Below, piece after piece: positions 25,165 to 33,149 of a stretch of 50,853 nucleotides of DNA (position 1 is the stretch's first letter; each line of letters opens with the position of its first letter). Where the stretch lies: positions 263,127 through 313,979 of the forward strand of contig JAVHLI010000001.1 in assembly GCA_031082185.1 (NCBI GenBank). The letters are read 5' to 3'. Position numbers and translations under genes: made by a program. The notes beneath the pieces were generated by a model. It saw only the letters and a list, made by a program, of their open reading frames with translations, did not search any database and was not told the DNA's origin. Origin of the DNA: a bacterium (GTDB taxonomy: Bacteria; Sysuimicrobiota; Sysuimicrobiia; Sysuimicrobiales; Humicultoraceae).

Positions 25165-26189
25165 TGGGACTCGTTGAGGCCGAGGCGGTCGTCAAGCATT
25201 TCCCCATTACCCAGGGCTTCCTACGCCGCAGGGTGGGAGAGGTCAAGGCGGTGGACGGGGTCAACCTGTCCATAAAGGAGGGAGCCACGCTCGCCCTGGT
25301 CGGCGAGAGCGGCTCGGGAAAGACCACCCTTGCCAGGGTGATCCTACGGCTGCTGCCGGCCACCTCGGGGCGCGTCACATTTGACGGCCGCGAGATCACG
25401 ACGCTTGACGACGGGGCGCTCCGGCCCGTGCGTCAGAAGATGCAGATCGTGTTTCAGAATCCGGCCTCTTCGCTCAACCCACGCCGGCGCATCAACGAGA
25501 TCATCGAGGAGCCGCTGTTGATTCACCGGGTAGGCACGCCCGGCGAGCGCCGTCGTCGGGTGGGCGAACTCCTCGAGCGCGTGGAGCTCCCGTCACAGGA
25601 CTTCATGTTCCGGTATCCGCATTCCCTCAGCGGTGGCCAGCGCCAGCGGGTCGCGATTGCACGCGCCCTGGCCCTTGATCCCAAGTTCATCGTTCTGGAT
25701 GAGCCCACCTCGGCCCTCGACGTCTCCGTCCAGGCCAAGATCATCACCTTGCTGCGCCGCCTCCAGCGCGATATGGGGCTGACCTACCTTGTTATTTCTC
25801 ACGACTTGAGCCTCGTGCGGAACGTGGCAGATGTCATTGCGGTGATGTACTTGGGCAAGGTCGTGGAGACGGCGCCGGTCGCCGCGTTGTTCGGCGACCC
25901 GAAGCACCCATACACGCGGGCGCTGCTGTCAGCGATTCCCACCGTGTCCGATGAGGAGAGCGCGCTGATACCCGAGAAGATCACGCTGGGCGGTGAGATC
26001 CCCAGCCCGGCCAGCGTTCCGCCTGGGTGCTCCTTTCACCCGCGGTGCTACGCGCGCATTGAAGGATGCGAACGGGTCGTCCCGGAGCTCATGCCGGTTG
26101 GGCCGGACCACCACGCGAGGTGCATCCTTTACGACCGGGCGTTCGGCGCACCGGGCCTGCACGGAGGTGGATCGAGTGGCATGGATTGA
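25164..26189 (+). CDS. ABC transporter ATPase, DppF/OppF type
   Basis: A 341-residue ATPase partnering the previous one. Walker A GESGSGKTT, Q-loop VFQNPASSLNPR, signature LSGGQRQRVAIARAL, Walker B FIVLDEPTSALD and H-loop VISHD are all intact. The C-terminal domain has the CSFHPRCYARIEGC motif. ATG 25164 overlaps the previous stop by one base. Its 3' end overlaps the M29-like gene start by 14 bases in another frame, showing tight operon packing. Confidence 0.94.
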   Translation: MGLVEAEAVVKHFPITQGFLRRRVGEVKAVDGVNLSIKEGATLALVGESGSGKTTLARVILRLLPATSGRVTFDGREITTLDDGALRPVRQKMQIVFQNPASSLNPRRRINEIIEEPLLIHRVGTPGERRRRVGELLERVELPSQDFMFRYPHSLSGGQRQRVAIARALALDPKFIVLDEPTSALDVSVQAKIITLLRRLQRDMGLTYLVISHDLSLVRNVADVIAVMYLGKVVETAPVAALFGDPKHPYTRALLSAIPTVSDEESALIPEKITLGGEIPSPASVPPGCSFHPRCYARIEGCERVVPELMPVGPDHHARCILYDRAFGAPGLHGGGSSGMD

Positions 26190-27240
26190 TCGCACGGCAA
26201 TCGCGCCCGGCACCTTCTCGATGCTGCGGGTGAACATGGGGGTGCGCCCGGGTGAACGCGTGCTCGTCGTTACCGACGTTCCCACGCCGGAGCAGTGGGG
26301 GCAAATCGGGTCGGACCAGGTGGAGGCCATGCTCCGGCGGGCATACCTGGCCCGTCTCGTGGCGGACCTCGCGCGCGAGCACCTCCCCGGAGGCAAGGTG
26401 CGGTTTCTGACGTTCCCTTCCACCGGGAGAAGCGGCGTCGAGCCGCCCGAGGAGGCCGCACAGGCCATGGCGGAGGCCGACGTGGTTCTTGCCATCACCT
26501 CCTTCTCCCTGTCGCACACCGAGGCCCGGGAGGAGGCGTGCCGCCGGGGCGCGCGGGTGGCCAGCATGCCTCGGTTCCTTCCGGAGATGCTCTATCCGGA
26601 CGGGCCGATGGCGGTGGACTACGAAAGGGTGGCTTTCTCCACGCGTGCGCTGGCCGGCCTGATCACCGCCGCCAGCAAGGTGCGCGTTACCACCCCGGCA
26701 GGCACCGACGTGGAGTTCAGCGTTGAGGGCCGGGACGGCCGCAGCGACGACGGGATGTACACCGCAAGGGGTTCCTGGGGCAACCTGCCGGCAGGCGAGG
26801 CGTACTGCGCACCGCTGGAAGATACGGCGCACGGCCTGCTCGTGGTGGAGCCCGGGTGGCACGCGGGGTTGGTCGAGCCCATGACGATCCACTTCGAGCG
26901 CGGCGAGGTTACGGCTCTTGAAGGAGGCGGCGGTGTGGGATCGGAGATCTCCGAGATCCTCGACCTGGCCTGCCGGGGCGATGATGCGCAGCCGCGGCGG
27001 ACGCTCGCCGAGCTGGGCATCGGCACGAATCCCAACGCCCGTCGGACCGACATCACGGTGGAGGCCGAGAAGATCAAGGGCACGGTGCACCTCGCGGTTG
27101 GTGACGGCAGCCACATGGGCGGGACAGTGGTTGCCGACTATCACCAGGATTTCGTGCTGCCCCGACCCGATCTGTGGTTTGATGGCGAGATGGTCATTGC
27201 GGGAGGCCGGTGGATTGCGCCGGGCCTCTCGAAGGAATAG
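26176..27240 (+). CDS. M29-like (aminopeptidase T family) metalloprotein 2
   Basis: A 354-residue protein of the leucyl aminopeptidase T-like superfamily. Candidate metal ligands are Glu279 in AELGIGTNP and His323-x-Asp325 in DYHQDFV; the GTVHLAVGD strand is typical. The Glu at the first position is peptidase-like. Start is GTG 26176, with GGAGGTGG at 26163-26170, located inside the end of the ATPase gene. It lies between an importer and a NicX-like paralogue of exactly the same length, suggesting successive steps on the imported compound or subunits of one complex. Substrate unknown. Confidence 0.82.
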   Translation: MAWIDRTAIAPGTFSMLRVNMGVRPGERVLVVTDVPTPEQWGQIGSDQVEAMLRRAYLARLVADLAREHLPGGKVRFLTFPSTGRSGVEPPEEAAQAMAEADVVLAITSFSLSHTEAREEACRRGARVASMPRFLPEMLYPDGPMAVDYERVAFSTRALAGLITAASKVRVTTPAGTDVEFSVEGRDGRSDDGMYTARGSWGNLPAGEAYCAPLEDTAHGLLVVEPGWHAGLVEPMTIHFERGEVTALEGGGGVGSEISEILDLACRGDDAQPRRTLAELGIGTNPNARRTDITVEAEKIKGTVHLAVGDGSHMGGTVVADYHQDFVLPRPDLWFDGEMVIAGGRWIAPGLSKE

Positions 27241-27260
27241 CATCCTGAGGAGGCGCTGCC

Positions 27261-28325
27261 ATGGAGTTCGCGCTGGGAACCGAGGCGTTGAGGGAATACC
27301 TGTCGTTCGAGGTTGCGGGGGCCGCGCGCAAGCTGGTGGAGCAGGTCATGCTGGCGAAGCCGGGCGAGTCGGTGACCATCACCGCGGATACGAGCAGCGA
27401 TCCCCGCGTGGTGGAGGCCACGGCAAGCGCGGCTCACGCGGCGGGCGCGGTGCCCGTGGTCCTGTGGTATCCGACCAAGCTGGGCAGCGGCCAGGAGCCG
27501 CCGCGGCCTGTCGCCGCCGCAATCGCGGACAGCGACGTCTGGATTGAGTACGCGGTGGGCTACCTGCTGTACTCCAACGCCTATCACCACGCCATGGAGC
27601 GCGGGGCGCGCTACATCTGCCTTTCGGGTGTGGACGTGGATCTGCTGGTGAGGTCGGTTGGCCAGATTGACTATCCCGGGGTGATCGCGCTGGGGGAGAA
27701 GCTGCTGGCCCTGGTCGCGAAGGCCAGGGTCGTCCGGCTGACCAACGCGGCCGGCACGGATCTCTCAGCGGACAACGGCGGACGGTTCGTCCGTCACTCC
27801 GGCAAGCTGGCCGACACGCCGGGCGAGCCGATCATGCTTGGAGGCCAGATCTCCTGGTGCCCGTTGGAGGAGACGATCAGCGGCCGTCTGGTGGTTGACG
27901 GCACCATATGGCCGCCCGCGGAAGTGGGACTCGTTCGATCTCCCGTGACCCTGACGATCGAATCGGGGATCGTGAAGCGCCTGGACGGTGGAGCGGAAGC
28001 GCGGGTCTACGAGCGGTGGCTGGCAGCGTTCAACGACCCGAACATGTACCGGGTGGCGCACTACTCGCTGGGTTTCAACCCCGGCGTGACCAAGCCGACC
28101 GGGCGCATTGTCGAGGACGAGCGCATGTTCGGCTGCTTCACCATGGGGATCGGGACGCAAGGTCAACAGATGAAGGCGACGGGATGGAAGGCCGCGGCGC
28201 ATACCGACTGCGTGCTGCCCGGTCCCACGATTCACCTGGACGGAGAGCCGCTCCAGGTGGACGGCAGGTACGTTCACCCCGAGATCGTGGCCGCGTGCCG
28301 GGACCTGGGCGTGGCGGGCTACTGA
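27261..28325 (+). CDS. NicX-like member of the M29 superfamily (candidate ring-opening dioxygenase)
   Basis: A 354-residue protein. Unlike its two paralogues in the window it carries His267 (VAHYSLGFNPG) where they have Glu, plus His314-x-Asp316 (AAHTDCV). This reproduces, at nearly the same residue numbers, the His265/His318/Asp320 iron site I recall for NicX, the 2,5-dihydroxypyridine 5,6-dioxygenase of nicotinate breakdown. The segment LTIESGIVKRLDGGAEARVY and FNDP also resemble NicX. NicX opens 2,5-dihydroxypyridine to N-formylmaleamate. Start ATG 27261 has GAGGAGGCG at 27247-27255. Overall divergence leaves open an amidase or peptidase role. Confidence 0.7.
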   Translation: MEFALGTEALREYLSFEVAGAARKLVEQVMLAKPGESVTITADTSSDPRVVEATASAAHAAGAVPVVLWYPTKLGSGQEPPRPVAAAIADSDVWIEYAVGYLLYSNAYHHAMERGARYICLSGVDVDLLVRSVGQIDYPGVIALGEKLLALVAKARVVRLTNAAGTDLSADNGGRFVRHSGKLADTPGEPIMLGGQISWCPLEETISGRLVVDGTIWPPAEVGLVRSPVTLTIESGIVKRLDGGAEARVYERWLAAFNDPNMYRVAHYSLGFNPGVTKPTGRIVEDERMFGCFTMGIGTQGQQMKATGWKAAAHTDCVLPGPTIHLDGEPLQVDGRYVHPEIVAACRDLGVAGY

Positions 28326-28329
28326 GCAG

Positions 28330-29073
28330 ATGCCCGCCGTGCTGCACGTCATTCCGGTTTGCGCCCGCCCGGGTCGGGTGGAGCAGGTGAGGGCCTGCCT
28401 GGCGGCCCTGACCCCGGACATGGACGCGCACGTGATTGACCTTCCTGATGGCCCTGCGGACCTCGAGCACTCTACCGACGACCATGCGGCGGTTGGACAG
28501 ATGCTCCGGATCCTTCCCGGCTATGTGGAGGAGCACGGCATAGGGGCGGTCAGCATCGGCTGCTTCTATGATCCCGGAATGTGGGAGCTGCGTGAGGCGC
28601 TGGAGGTCCCGGTTGTTGGGATCGCCGAGGCGAGCCTTGTGTTGGGAGGCTTCCTTGCCTCGCGGCTGGCCGTTCTGATCGGGGATTGGAAGTGGCTGCC
28701 GAAGATGGAGCAGAACGCGCGCCACACCGGGATGGCGCACCGCGTATGCGCCTGGAGGTCCATCGAGCTATCGGTTCAGGCGATCCAGGACGACCCGGAA
28801 GGCTGCTACCAGGCGATCCACCGGGAAGCGCGGGCCGCCAGGGATGAAGACCACGCGGAGGGGATCATCCTTGGGTGCGCTGCGCTGACAGGGACCGCTG
28901 CGCGCCTGCAGGATGACCTCCACATCCCGGTAGTAGATCCGGTCGCCGCCGGCTACCAGGTGGCGTGCGCGCTGGCGCTGACAGGGCTGCGCACGGGCAA
29001 GACTCTGGGCTACCGACGGACTACCGCAGCCGCGGATCGAGCGCGTCCCGCAGGCCGTCGCCCAACAGGTTGA
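28330..29073 (+). CDS. Asp/Glu/hydantoin racemase-family protein
   Basis: A 247-residue protein with the two-cysteine catalytic pair of the Asp/Glu racemase superfamily: Cys78 in SIGCFYDPG and Cys183 in ILGCAALTG. The FYDPG context is like hydantoin racemases; the same fold includes maleate cis-trans isomerase (NicE) and arylmalonate decarboxylase. Next to a NicX-like gene, a maleate-type isomerase or racemase acting on a ring-opening product is plausible. Starts four bases after the previous stop. Its last 53 bases overlap the convergent permease gene at 29021, so the C-terminal ~17 residues are encoded antisense to it. Confidence 0.85.
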   Translation: MPAVLHVIPVCARPGRVEQVRACLAALTPDMDAHVIDLPDGPADLEHSTDDHAAVGQMLRILPGYVEEHGIGAVSIGCFYDPGMWELREALEVPVVGIAEASLVLGGFLASRLAVLIGDWKWLPKMEQNARHTGMAHRVCAWRSIELSVQAIQDDPEGCYQAIHREARAARDEDHAEGIILGCAALTGTAARLQDDLHIPVVDPVAAGYQVACALALTGLRTGKTLGYRRTTAAADRARPAGRRPTG

Positions 29074-29872
29074 ACCCCATCACCGTCATGAAGATCGCCA
29101 CGCCGGGCAGCGTCGAGACCCACCATGCCTCGCGCAGGTAGGACCTGCCCTCGGCGACGATCGCGCCCCACTCAGGGGACGGTGGCTGCGCGCCCAGGCC
29201 CAGGAAGCTGAGCCCCACGCCCGAGAGGATTGCGCCGGCCAGGCGCAGCGTGGTCAGCACGACGATAGGGGCGAGCACGTTGGGGAAGATGTGCGCTCGC
29301 ACGATGTGCGCGTCGCCTCCTCCGATCGCGCGCGCCGCGTCCACGAACTCCTGCTCCCGCACCGAAAGCACGTTGCCGCGCACCAGCCGCACCAGTCCCG
29401 GGATGCCGCCGATCCCAATGGCTATCATGACGTTCTGCAGGCCCGGACCGAGGACGGCCACGATCGCGATGGCCACCAGCAGGCCGGGGAACGCCAGCCA
29501 CAGGTCCACGAGCCGCATCATCACATCGTCGAACCGCCCCCCGCGATACCCGGTGATGAGCCCGAGCGGGATGCCTATCGAGTCCGAGATGGCGATGGCG
29601 ATCAGTCCCACAGAGAGCGAGAGCCGGCCGCCATAGAGCACGCGGCTAAACAGGTCCCGACCGAACGAGTCGGTTCCCAGGGGGTGCCGCACCGACGGCG
29701 GCGCGAAGCGCTGGTCGAACTGCACCTGAATGGGGTCATCGTCGGTCAGCCACGGCGCCAGCGCCGAGGCGGCGATGAACAGCAGCACGATGATCGCGCC
29801 GGCCGTCGCGCCGCGGTTGCGGCGCATCCGGCTGAACCCGATTGCCCAGTGCGACCGCCCGGTGTCCATCAT
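29021..29872 (-). CDS. ABC transporter permease, DppC/NikC type (second set)
   Basis: A 283-residue permease with N-terminal membrane segment (GATAGAIIVLLFIAASALAPW), the HPLGTDSFGRDLFSRVLYG signature and the EAA loop (REQEFVDAARAIGGGDAHI). Start ATG at 29872 overlaps the DppB stop by four bases. It ends DPRLR, the normal end for the family. No ATPase genes are linked to this set, so it probably uses the DppD/DppF-type ATPases at 24106-26189 or others elsewhere. Confidence 0.93.
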   Translation of the reverse strand: MMDTGRSHWAIGFSRMRRNRGATAGAIIVLLFIAASALAPWLTDDDPIQVQFDQRFAPPSVRHPLGTDSFGRDLFSRVLYGGRLSLSVGLIAIAISDSIGIPLGLITGYRGGRFDDVMMRLVDLWLAFPGLLVAIAIVAVLGPGLQNVMIAIGIGGIPGLVRLVRGNVLSVREQEFVDAARAIGGGDAHIVRAHIFPNVLAPIVVLTTLRLAGAILSGVGLSFLGLGAQPPSPEWGAIVAEGRSYLREAWWVSTLPGVAIFMTVMGFNLLGDGLRDALDPRLR

Positions 29873-30789
29873 CCGTACCGGATGCGGGGATCCAGCAGGC
29901 CGTAGAGCAGATCCACCAGCAGGTTCATGAAGACGAAGATCACCGCCGCCACCAGCACCACCGCCTGGATCACGGGGATGTCGCGGGTGAAGATCGCGTC
30001 CACCGCCAGCCGGCCTATTCCCGGCCACCCGAACACCGTTTCGACGATCACCGCGCCGCCCAGCAGGCTGGCGAACTGCATCCCGACGATCGAGACCACC
30101 GGTATCATCGCGTTCTTGAGCGCGTGCCGGTACACGAGCCGTCGGGGGCCCAAGCCCTTGGCGCGCGCCGTACGGATGTAGTCCTGACTCAGCACCTCCA
30201 GCATGGACGAGCGCGTCAGGCGGGCGATGATGGCCGAGGCTCCGGTGCCCAGCGTGATCGCGGGCAGGATCAGGTGCAGGAAACTGTCCGCGCCGGCCGG
30301 TGGCAGCCAGCGCAGGTGCAGGGAGAAGACGAGGATGAGCACCAGGCCGAACCAGAAGCTCGGCAGCGAGACGCCAGCCAGCGCGACCACCATCGTGCCG
30401 TAGTCGAGCGCCGACTGGTGGTGCATCGCCGCGATCGCGCCCAGCACCACGCCCATCGCGACCGCGACGAGCGTGGCCGCCACCGCCATGCGCACCGTGT
30501 AGGGGATCCGGTACGCGATCTCCTGCGCCACCGGCCGGCGCGTGTGGATGGATCGCCCGAAGTCCCCCTGCGCGGCGCGCACGACGAACGAGGCGTACTG
30601 AACGTAGATGGGCCGGTCCAGGCCGAGCTGCCGGCGCATCCGCTCCACCTGCTCCGGGGATCCGGCGTCCGCCAGCATGACGCGGACCGGATCCCCGGGC
30701 ACCAGATGGACGAGCAGGAACACCAGGAACGAGATTCCCAGAAGGACCGGGATCAGGTGCAGCAGCCGCCTGGCGACGTAGTGAAACAC
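29869..30789 (-). CDS. ABC transporter permease, DppB/NikB type (second set)
   Basis: A 306-residue permease, about six membrane segments: YVARRLLHLIPVLLGISFL, the LVPGDPVRVML signature, the QYASFVVRAAQGDFGRSIH loop and the EAA region DYIRTARAKGLGPRRLVYRH. It follows its binding-protein gene by 59 bases on the same strand, a spacer with no evident hairpin. Coupled to the DppC-type gene by a four-base overlap. Confidence 0.94.
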   Translation of the reverse strand: MFHYVARRLLHLIPVLLGISFLVFLLVHLVPGDPVRVMLADAGSPEQVERMRRQLGLDRPIYVQYASFVVRAAQGDFGRSIHTRRPVAQEIAYRIPYTVRMAVAATLVAVAMGVVLGAIAAMHHQSALDYGTMVVALAGVSLPSFWFGLVLILVFSLHLRWLPPAGADSFLHLILPAITLGTGASAIIARLTRSSMLEVLSQDYIRTARAKGLGPRRLVYRHALKNAMIPVVSIVGMQFASLLGGAVIVETVFGWPGIGRLAVDAIFTRDIPVIQAVVLVAAVIFVFMNLLVDLLYGLLDPRIRYG

Positions 30790-30848
30790 GGCTCAGTTCA
30801 CGCGATCCCGCCGCGGACCGCCTGCTCCCTTGCCCGCCACCCGATCAC

Positions 30849-32435
30849 CTAGCGCGTCCGAAAGGCGTCCAGCAACAGCAGGTTCCCGAACTTATCGTAG
30901 TAGACGTCCTGGATCGCCGTCTGGTTGAAGTTGACCGAGAGCTCCGACGCCAACGGCACCCAGGGCACTTCCGCCAGCAGAATCCGCTGGAGCTGCTTGT
31001 AGACCTCCAGCCGCTTGGCCGTGTCCACGGTCGTCTGCCCGTCTTCGAGCAGCTTGTCCACCTGGGGGTTGACGTAGTGCACGCGGTTGGTCGTGGGCAG
31101 CCGGCTGCTGTGGAAGAAGTAGAAGAGGATGTCGGCGTCCGGCCACCCGTACGAGATCATAATCGCGTCGTGCTCCCCGCGCTGGGTTGAGGCCAGGAGC
31201 GTCGCGGGCTCCATCTGCTCGATGTTCAGCTTGATGCCGGCCGCCCGTAGCTGCGACTGCAGGACGACGGCCACGCGCACGTTGGTCATGCGGGCGTAGG
31301 TCCAGACAGTGAACTCCAGTTGCCTGCCGTCCTTAATCATCGCGCCGCCCGGCCCCGGCCGGTAGCCGGCCTCGGCCAGGAGTGCCCTGGCGCGATCGAG
31401 ATCGTAGTTGAGCGCGAACTGCTTCACCCCATCCCAGTAGCCCCAGATCGTCGGCGCGATCGGACTGAGCATCGGTACCGCCAGGCCCTCCAGCGCGATG
31501 CGCGCCACCTCGTCGGTGTTGGTCGCGTGTCCGATGGCCCGGCGCACGCGCACGTCGTTGACCGGGGGCTTCTTGACGTTGAACCCAAGGTAGGTGCCGC
31601 TGGTGGTGGGGATCTGGATGAACGGGAACTTGCCCTCGCGCATCATGCGCCTGGCATCGCGGGCAGGGGCGCCGGGCAGGATGTCAATGTCGCCCCTCTC
31701 GAACGCGATCACCCTCGTGGACTCGTCCGGCACAATCCGGATGATGAGCTGGTCAAAGTTGGGCGCGCCGCGGTTCTTGTAGTGCGCGGGTCCCCAGGCG
31801 TAGTCCGGATTCCGCTCGTAGACGATCCGGTCGTTCGGGATCCACTGCTTGAAACGGAACGGTCCGGTTCCGACCGGGTTCTGCCCATAGTCGGCGCCCA
31901 TCTTCGCGATGGCCGTCGGGGAGAGGATCGCCAGGAACGATATGCGCAGCGACGAGAAGATCGGCGCGTACGGCTTGGAGAAGACCAGGCGCACGGTGAG
32001 GTCATCCACCACGTCGGTGCGCGTCAGCGTGCCGACCCACGATGCCCCGGGCGCATTCGTCTCCTTGCTCACCAGGCGGTCGAACGTGGTCTTGACCGCG
32101 GCCGCGTTGAACGGGGTGCCGTCGTGGAACTTCACTCCCCGCCTGAGCTTGAAGGTGATAGCCGTGCCGTCCTGGGAGATCTCCCAGGACTCGGCCAGCC
32201 CCGGGATGAACTCGCCGGTGCGCCGGTCCACGGTCACCAGGGTTTCGTACATCACCGCGTGCGCGATGTTGACCGACGGCGTGCGGTGCGGGTCTAGCGA
32301 GGGAGGATCCGAGCCGATCACCATCGTCAGCGTGCCCCCTCGCGCCGGGGCCGGGGCCGCGCCGCCGCTGCCGGCGGTCATGGCCAACAGCACCACCACT
32401 ACCAGAAGAACCGGAAGGGCGTTCCACCGCGTCAT
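30849..32435 (-). CDS. ABC transporter substrate-binding protein, family 5 (third in window)
   Basis: A 528-residue secreted binding protein. Start at 32435 is set by AAGGAGGCA (32441-32449 on the complement) and gives a signal peptide (TRWNALPVLLVVVVLLAMTA). Mature ARGGTLTMVIGSDPPSLDPH and RRGVKFHDGTPFNA are family 5 hallmarks. It is the SBP of the permease pair at 29021-30789. A longer in-frame start at 32486 would add residues before the signal peptide and lacks support. Ligand unknown. Confidence 0.92.
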   Translation of the reverse strand: MTRWNALPVLLVVVVLLAMTAGSGGAAPAPARGGTLTMVIGSDPPSLDPHRTPSVNIAHAVMYETLVTVDRRTGEFIPGLAESWEISQDGTAITFKLRRGVKFHDGTPFNAAAVKTTFDRLVSKETNAPGASWVGTLTRTDVVDDLTVRLVFSKPYAPIFSSLRISFLAILSPTAIAKMGADYGQNPVGTGPFRFKQWIPNDRIVYERNPDYAWGPAHYKNRGAPNFDQLIIRIVPDESTRVIAFERGDIDILPGAPARDARRMMREGKFPFIQIPTTSGTYLGFNVKKPPVNDVRVRRAIGHATNTDEVARIALEGLAVPMLSPIAPTIWGYWDGVKQFALNYDLDRARALLAEAGYRPGPGGAMIKDGRQLEFTVWTYARMTNVRVAVVLQSQLRAAGIKLNIEQMEPATLLASTQRGEHDAIMISYGWPDADILFYFFHSSRLPTTNRVHYVNPQVDKLLEDGQTTVDTAKRLEVYKQLQRILLAEVPWVPLASELSVNFNQTAIQDVYYDKFGNLLLLDAFRTR

Positions 32436-32475
32436 ATGCCTGCCTCCTTCAAGTGTGCGATTACCTGGCGTGCGA

Positions 32476-32895
32476 CTACCGGACAACCATCACTGGACAG
32501 TGGGCCTCGTGGATCACACGCGCGCTGACAGACCCCAGCAGCGCCACGCCCACCCTGCCCAGCCCGCGCGAGCCCATCACGATCAGGTCGCACCCGCGGG
32601 CGCGCGCCACGTCCAGGATGGCGTGAGCGGCAGGGCCTTCCAAAACCGACTCCTCGTACGCCACGCCTTCTTCCTCCAGGACCTCCGCCGCCCCTCGAAC
32701 AAGCGCCTCGCTTGCAGCCAGCCGTTTGGCCATGAGCTCTTCGAGGTACGGCGACCCCAGATCCCTGGGCAGGGGCTCAAAGGCCGTCAGCACGACCACG
32801 GTCGCGCCGTAGCGCCGGGCGATGCCTGCTACGATGGTCAGCGCCTTGCGCGCGTGCTCGGATCCGTCCGTAGGGTAGAGAATTGTCGTGAACAC
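32476..32895 (-). CDS. Universal stress protein (UspA family)
   Basis: A 139-residue single-domain UspA protein. It starts MFTTILYPTDGSEHARKAL and ends with the ATP-binding loop GSRGLGRVGVALLGSVS and the CPVMVVR strand. The G-2x-G-9x-G-S pattern indicates the ATP-binding subfamily. It lies 40 bases upstream of the SBP start in the same direction. Role is stress or energy-state adaptation by family; no specific partner is visible. Confidence 0.95.
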   Translation of the reverse strand: MFTTILYPTDGSEHARKALTIVAGIARRYGATVVVLTAFEPLPRDLGSPYLEELMAKRLAASEALVRGAAEVLEEEGVAYEESVLEGPAAHAILDVARARGCDLIVMGSRGLGRVGVALLGSVSARVIHEAHCPVMVVR

Positions 32896-32906
32896 GGCTT
32901 TCTCCT

Positions 32907-33149
32907 TTAGAAGAGTCTAGAGACCACGTAGGCAACTAGGACCAGCACCGCGATCCCTACCCAGAGCCATGTTCGGCCGCTCCGGCCGCGGGCCCTGCGG
33001 GGTCGGAGGTCGGGCGCCTCAGCGCACGCCCTGCAGTAGTTGCCCGTTCCCAGCCGAACCACGCAGCTCCCGCACAACGCCTTGCCGCATCCCGAGCAGT
33101 AGGTCAGCGCAAGTCGGTCGGCGTGGTGGGCGCAGGGGATGCCGTTCAC
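32907..33149 (-). CDS. Small B-box-type zinc-finger membrane protein
   Basis: An 80-residue protein. The N-terminal half has a compact zinc-binding pattern (Cys6, His8/His9, CSGCGKALCGSC, YCRACAE), similar to the B-box-like finger often found before rhomboid or membrane domains in bacteria. The C-terminal half is a basic stretch followed by one hydrophobic segment (WLWVGIAVLVLVAYVV) near the end, so it is probably tail-anchored with the finger in the cytoplasm. It overlaps the alpha/beta hydrolase stop by four bases and precedes uspA by 11. Function unknown. Confidence 0.85.
   Translation of the reverse strand: MNGIPCAHHADRLALTYCSGCGKALCGSCVVRLGTGNYCRACAEAPDLRPRRARGRSGRTWLWVGIAVLVLVAYVVSRLF

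Noticed and set aside
30790-30848. Possible terminator or hairpin between SBP and DppB-type genes of the second transporter
   Set aside because: No convincing inverted repeat is visible in this 59-base spacer, unlike the strong hairpin at 22152-22181.
29842-30852. A long + strand frame (336 codons) opposite the permease genes
   Set aside because: It is the complement of conserved permease coding sequence, rich in His, Arg, Asp and Gln, and has no recognisable domain.
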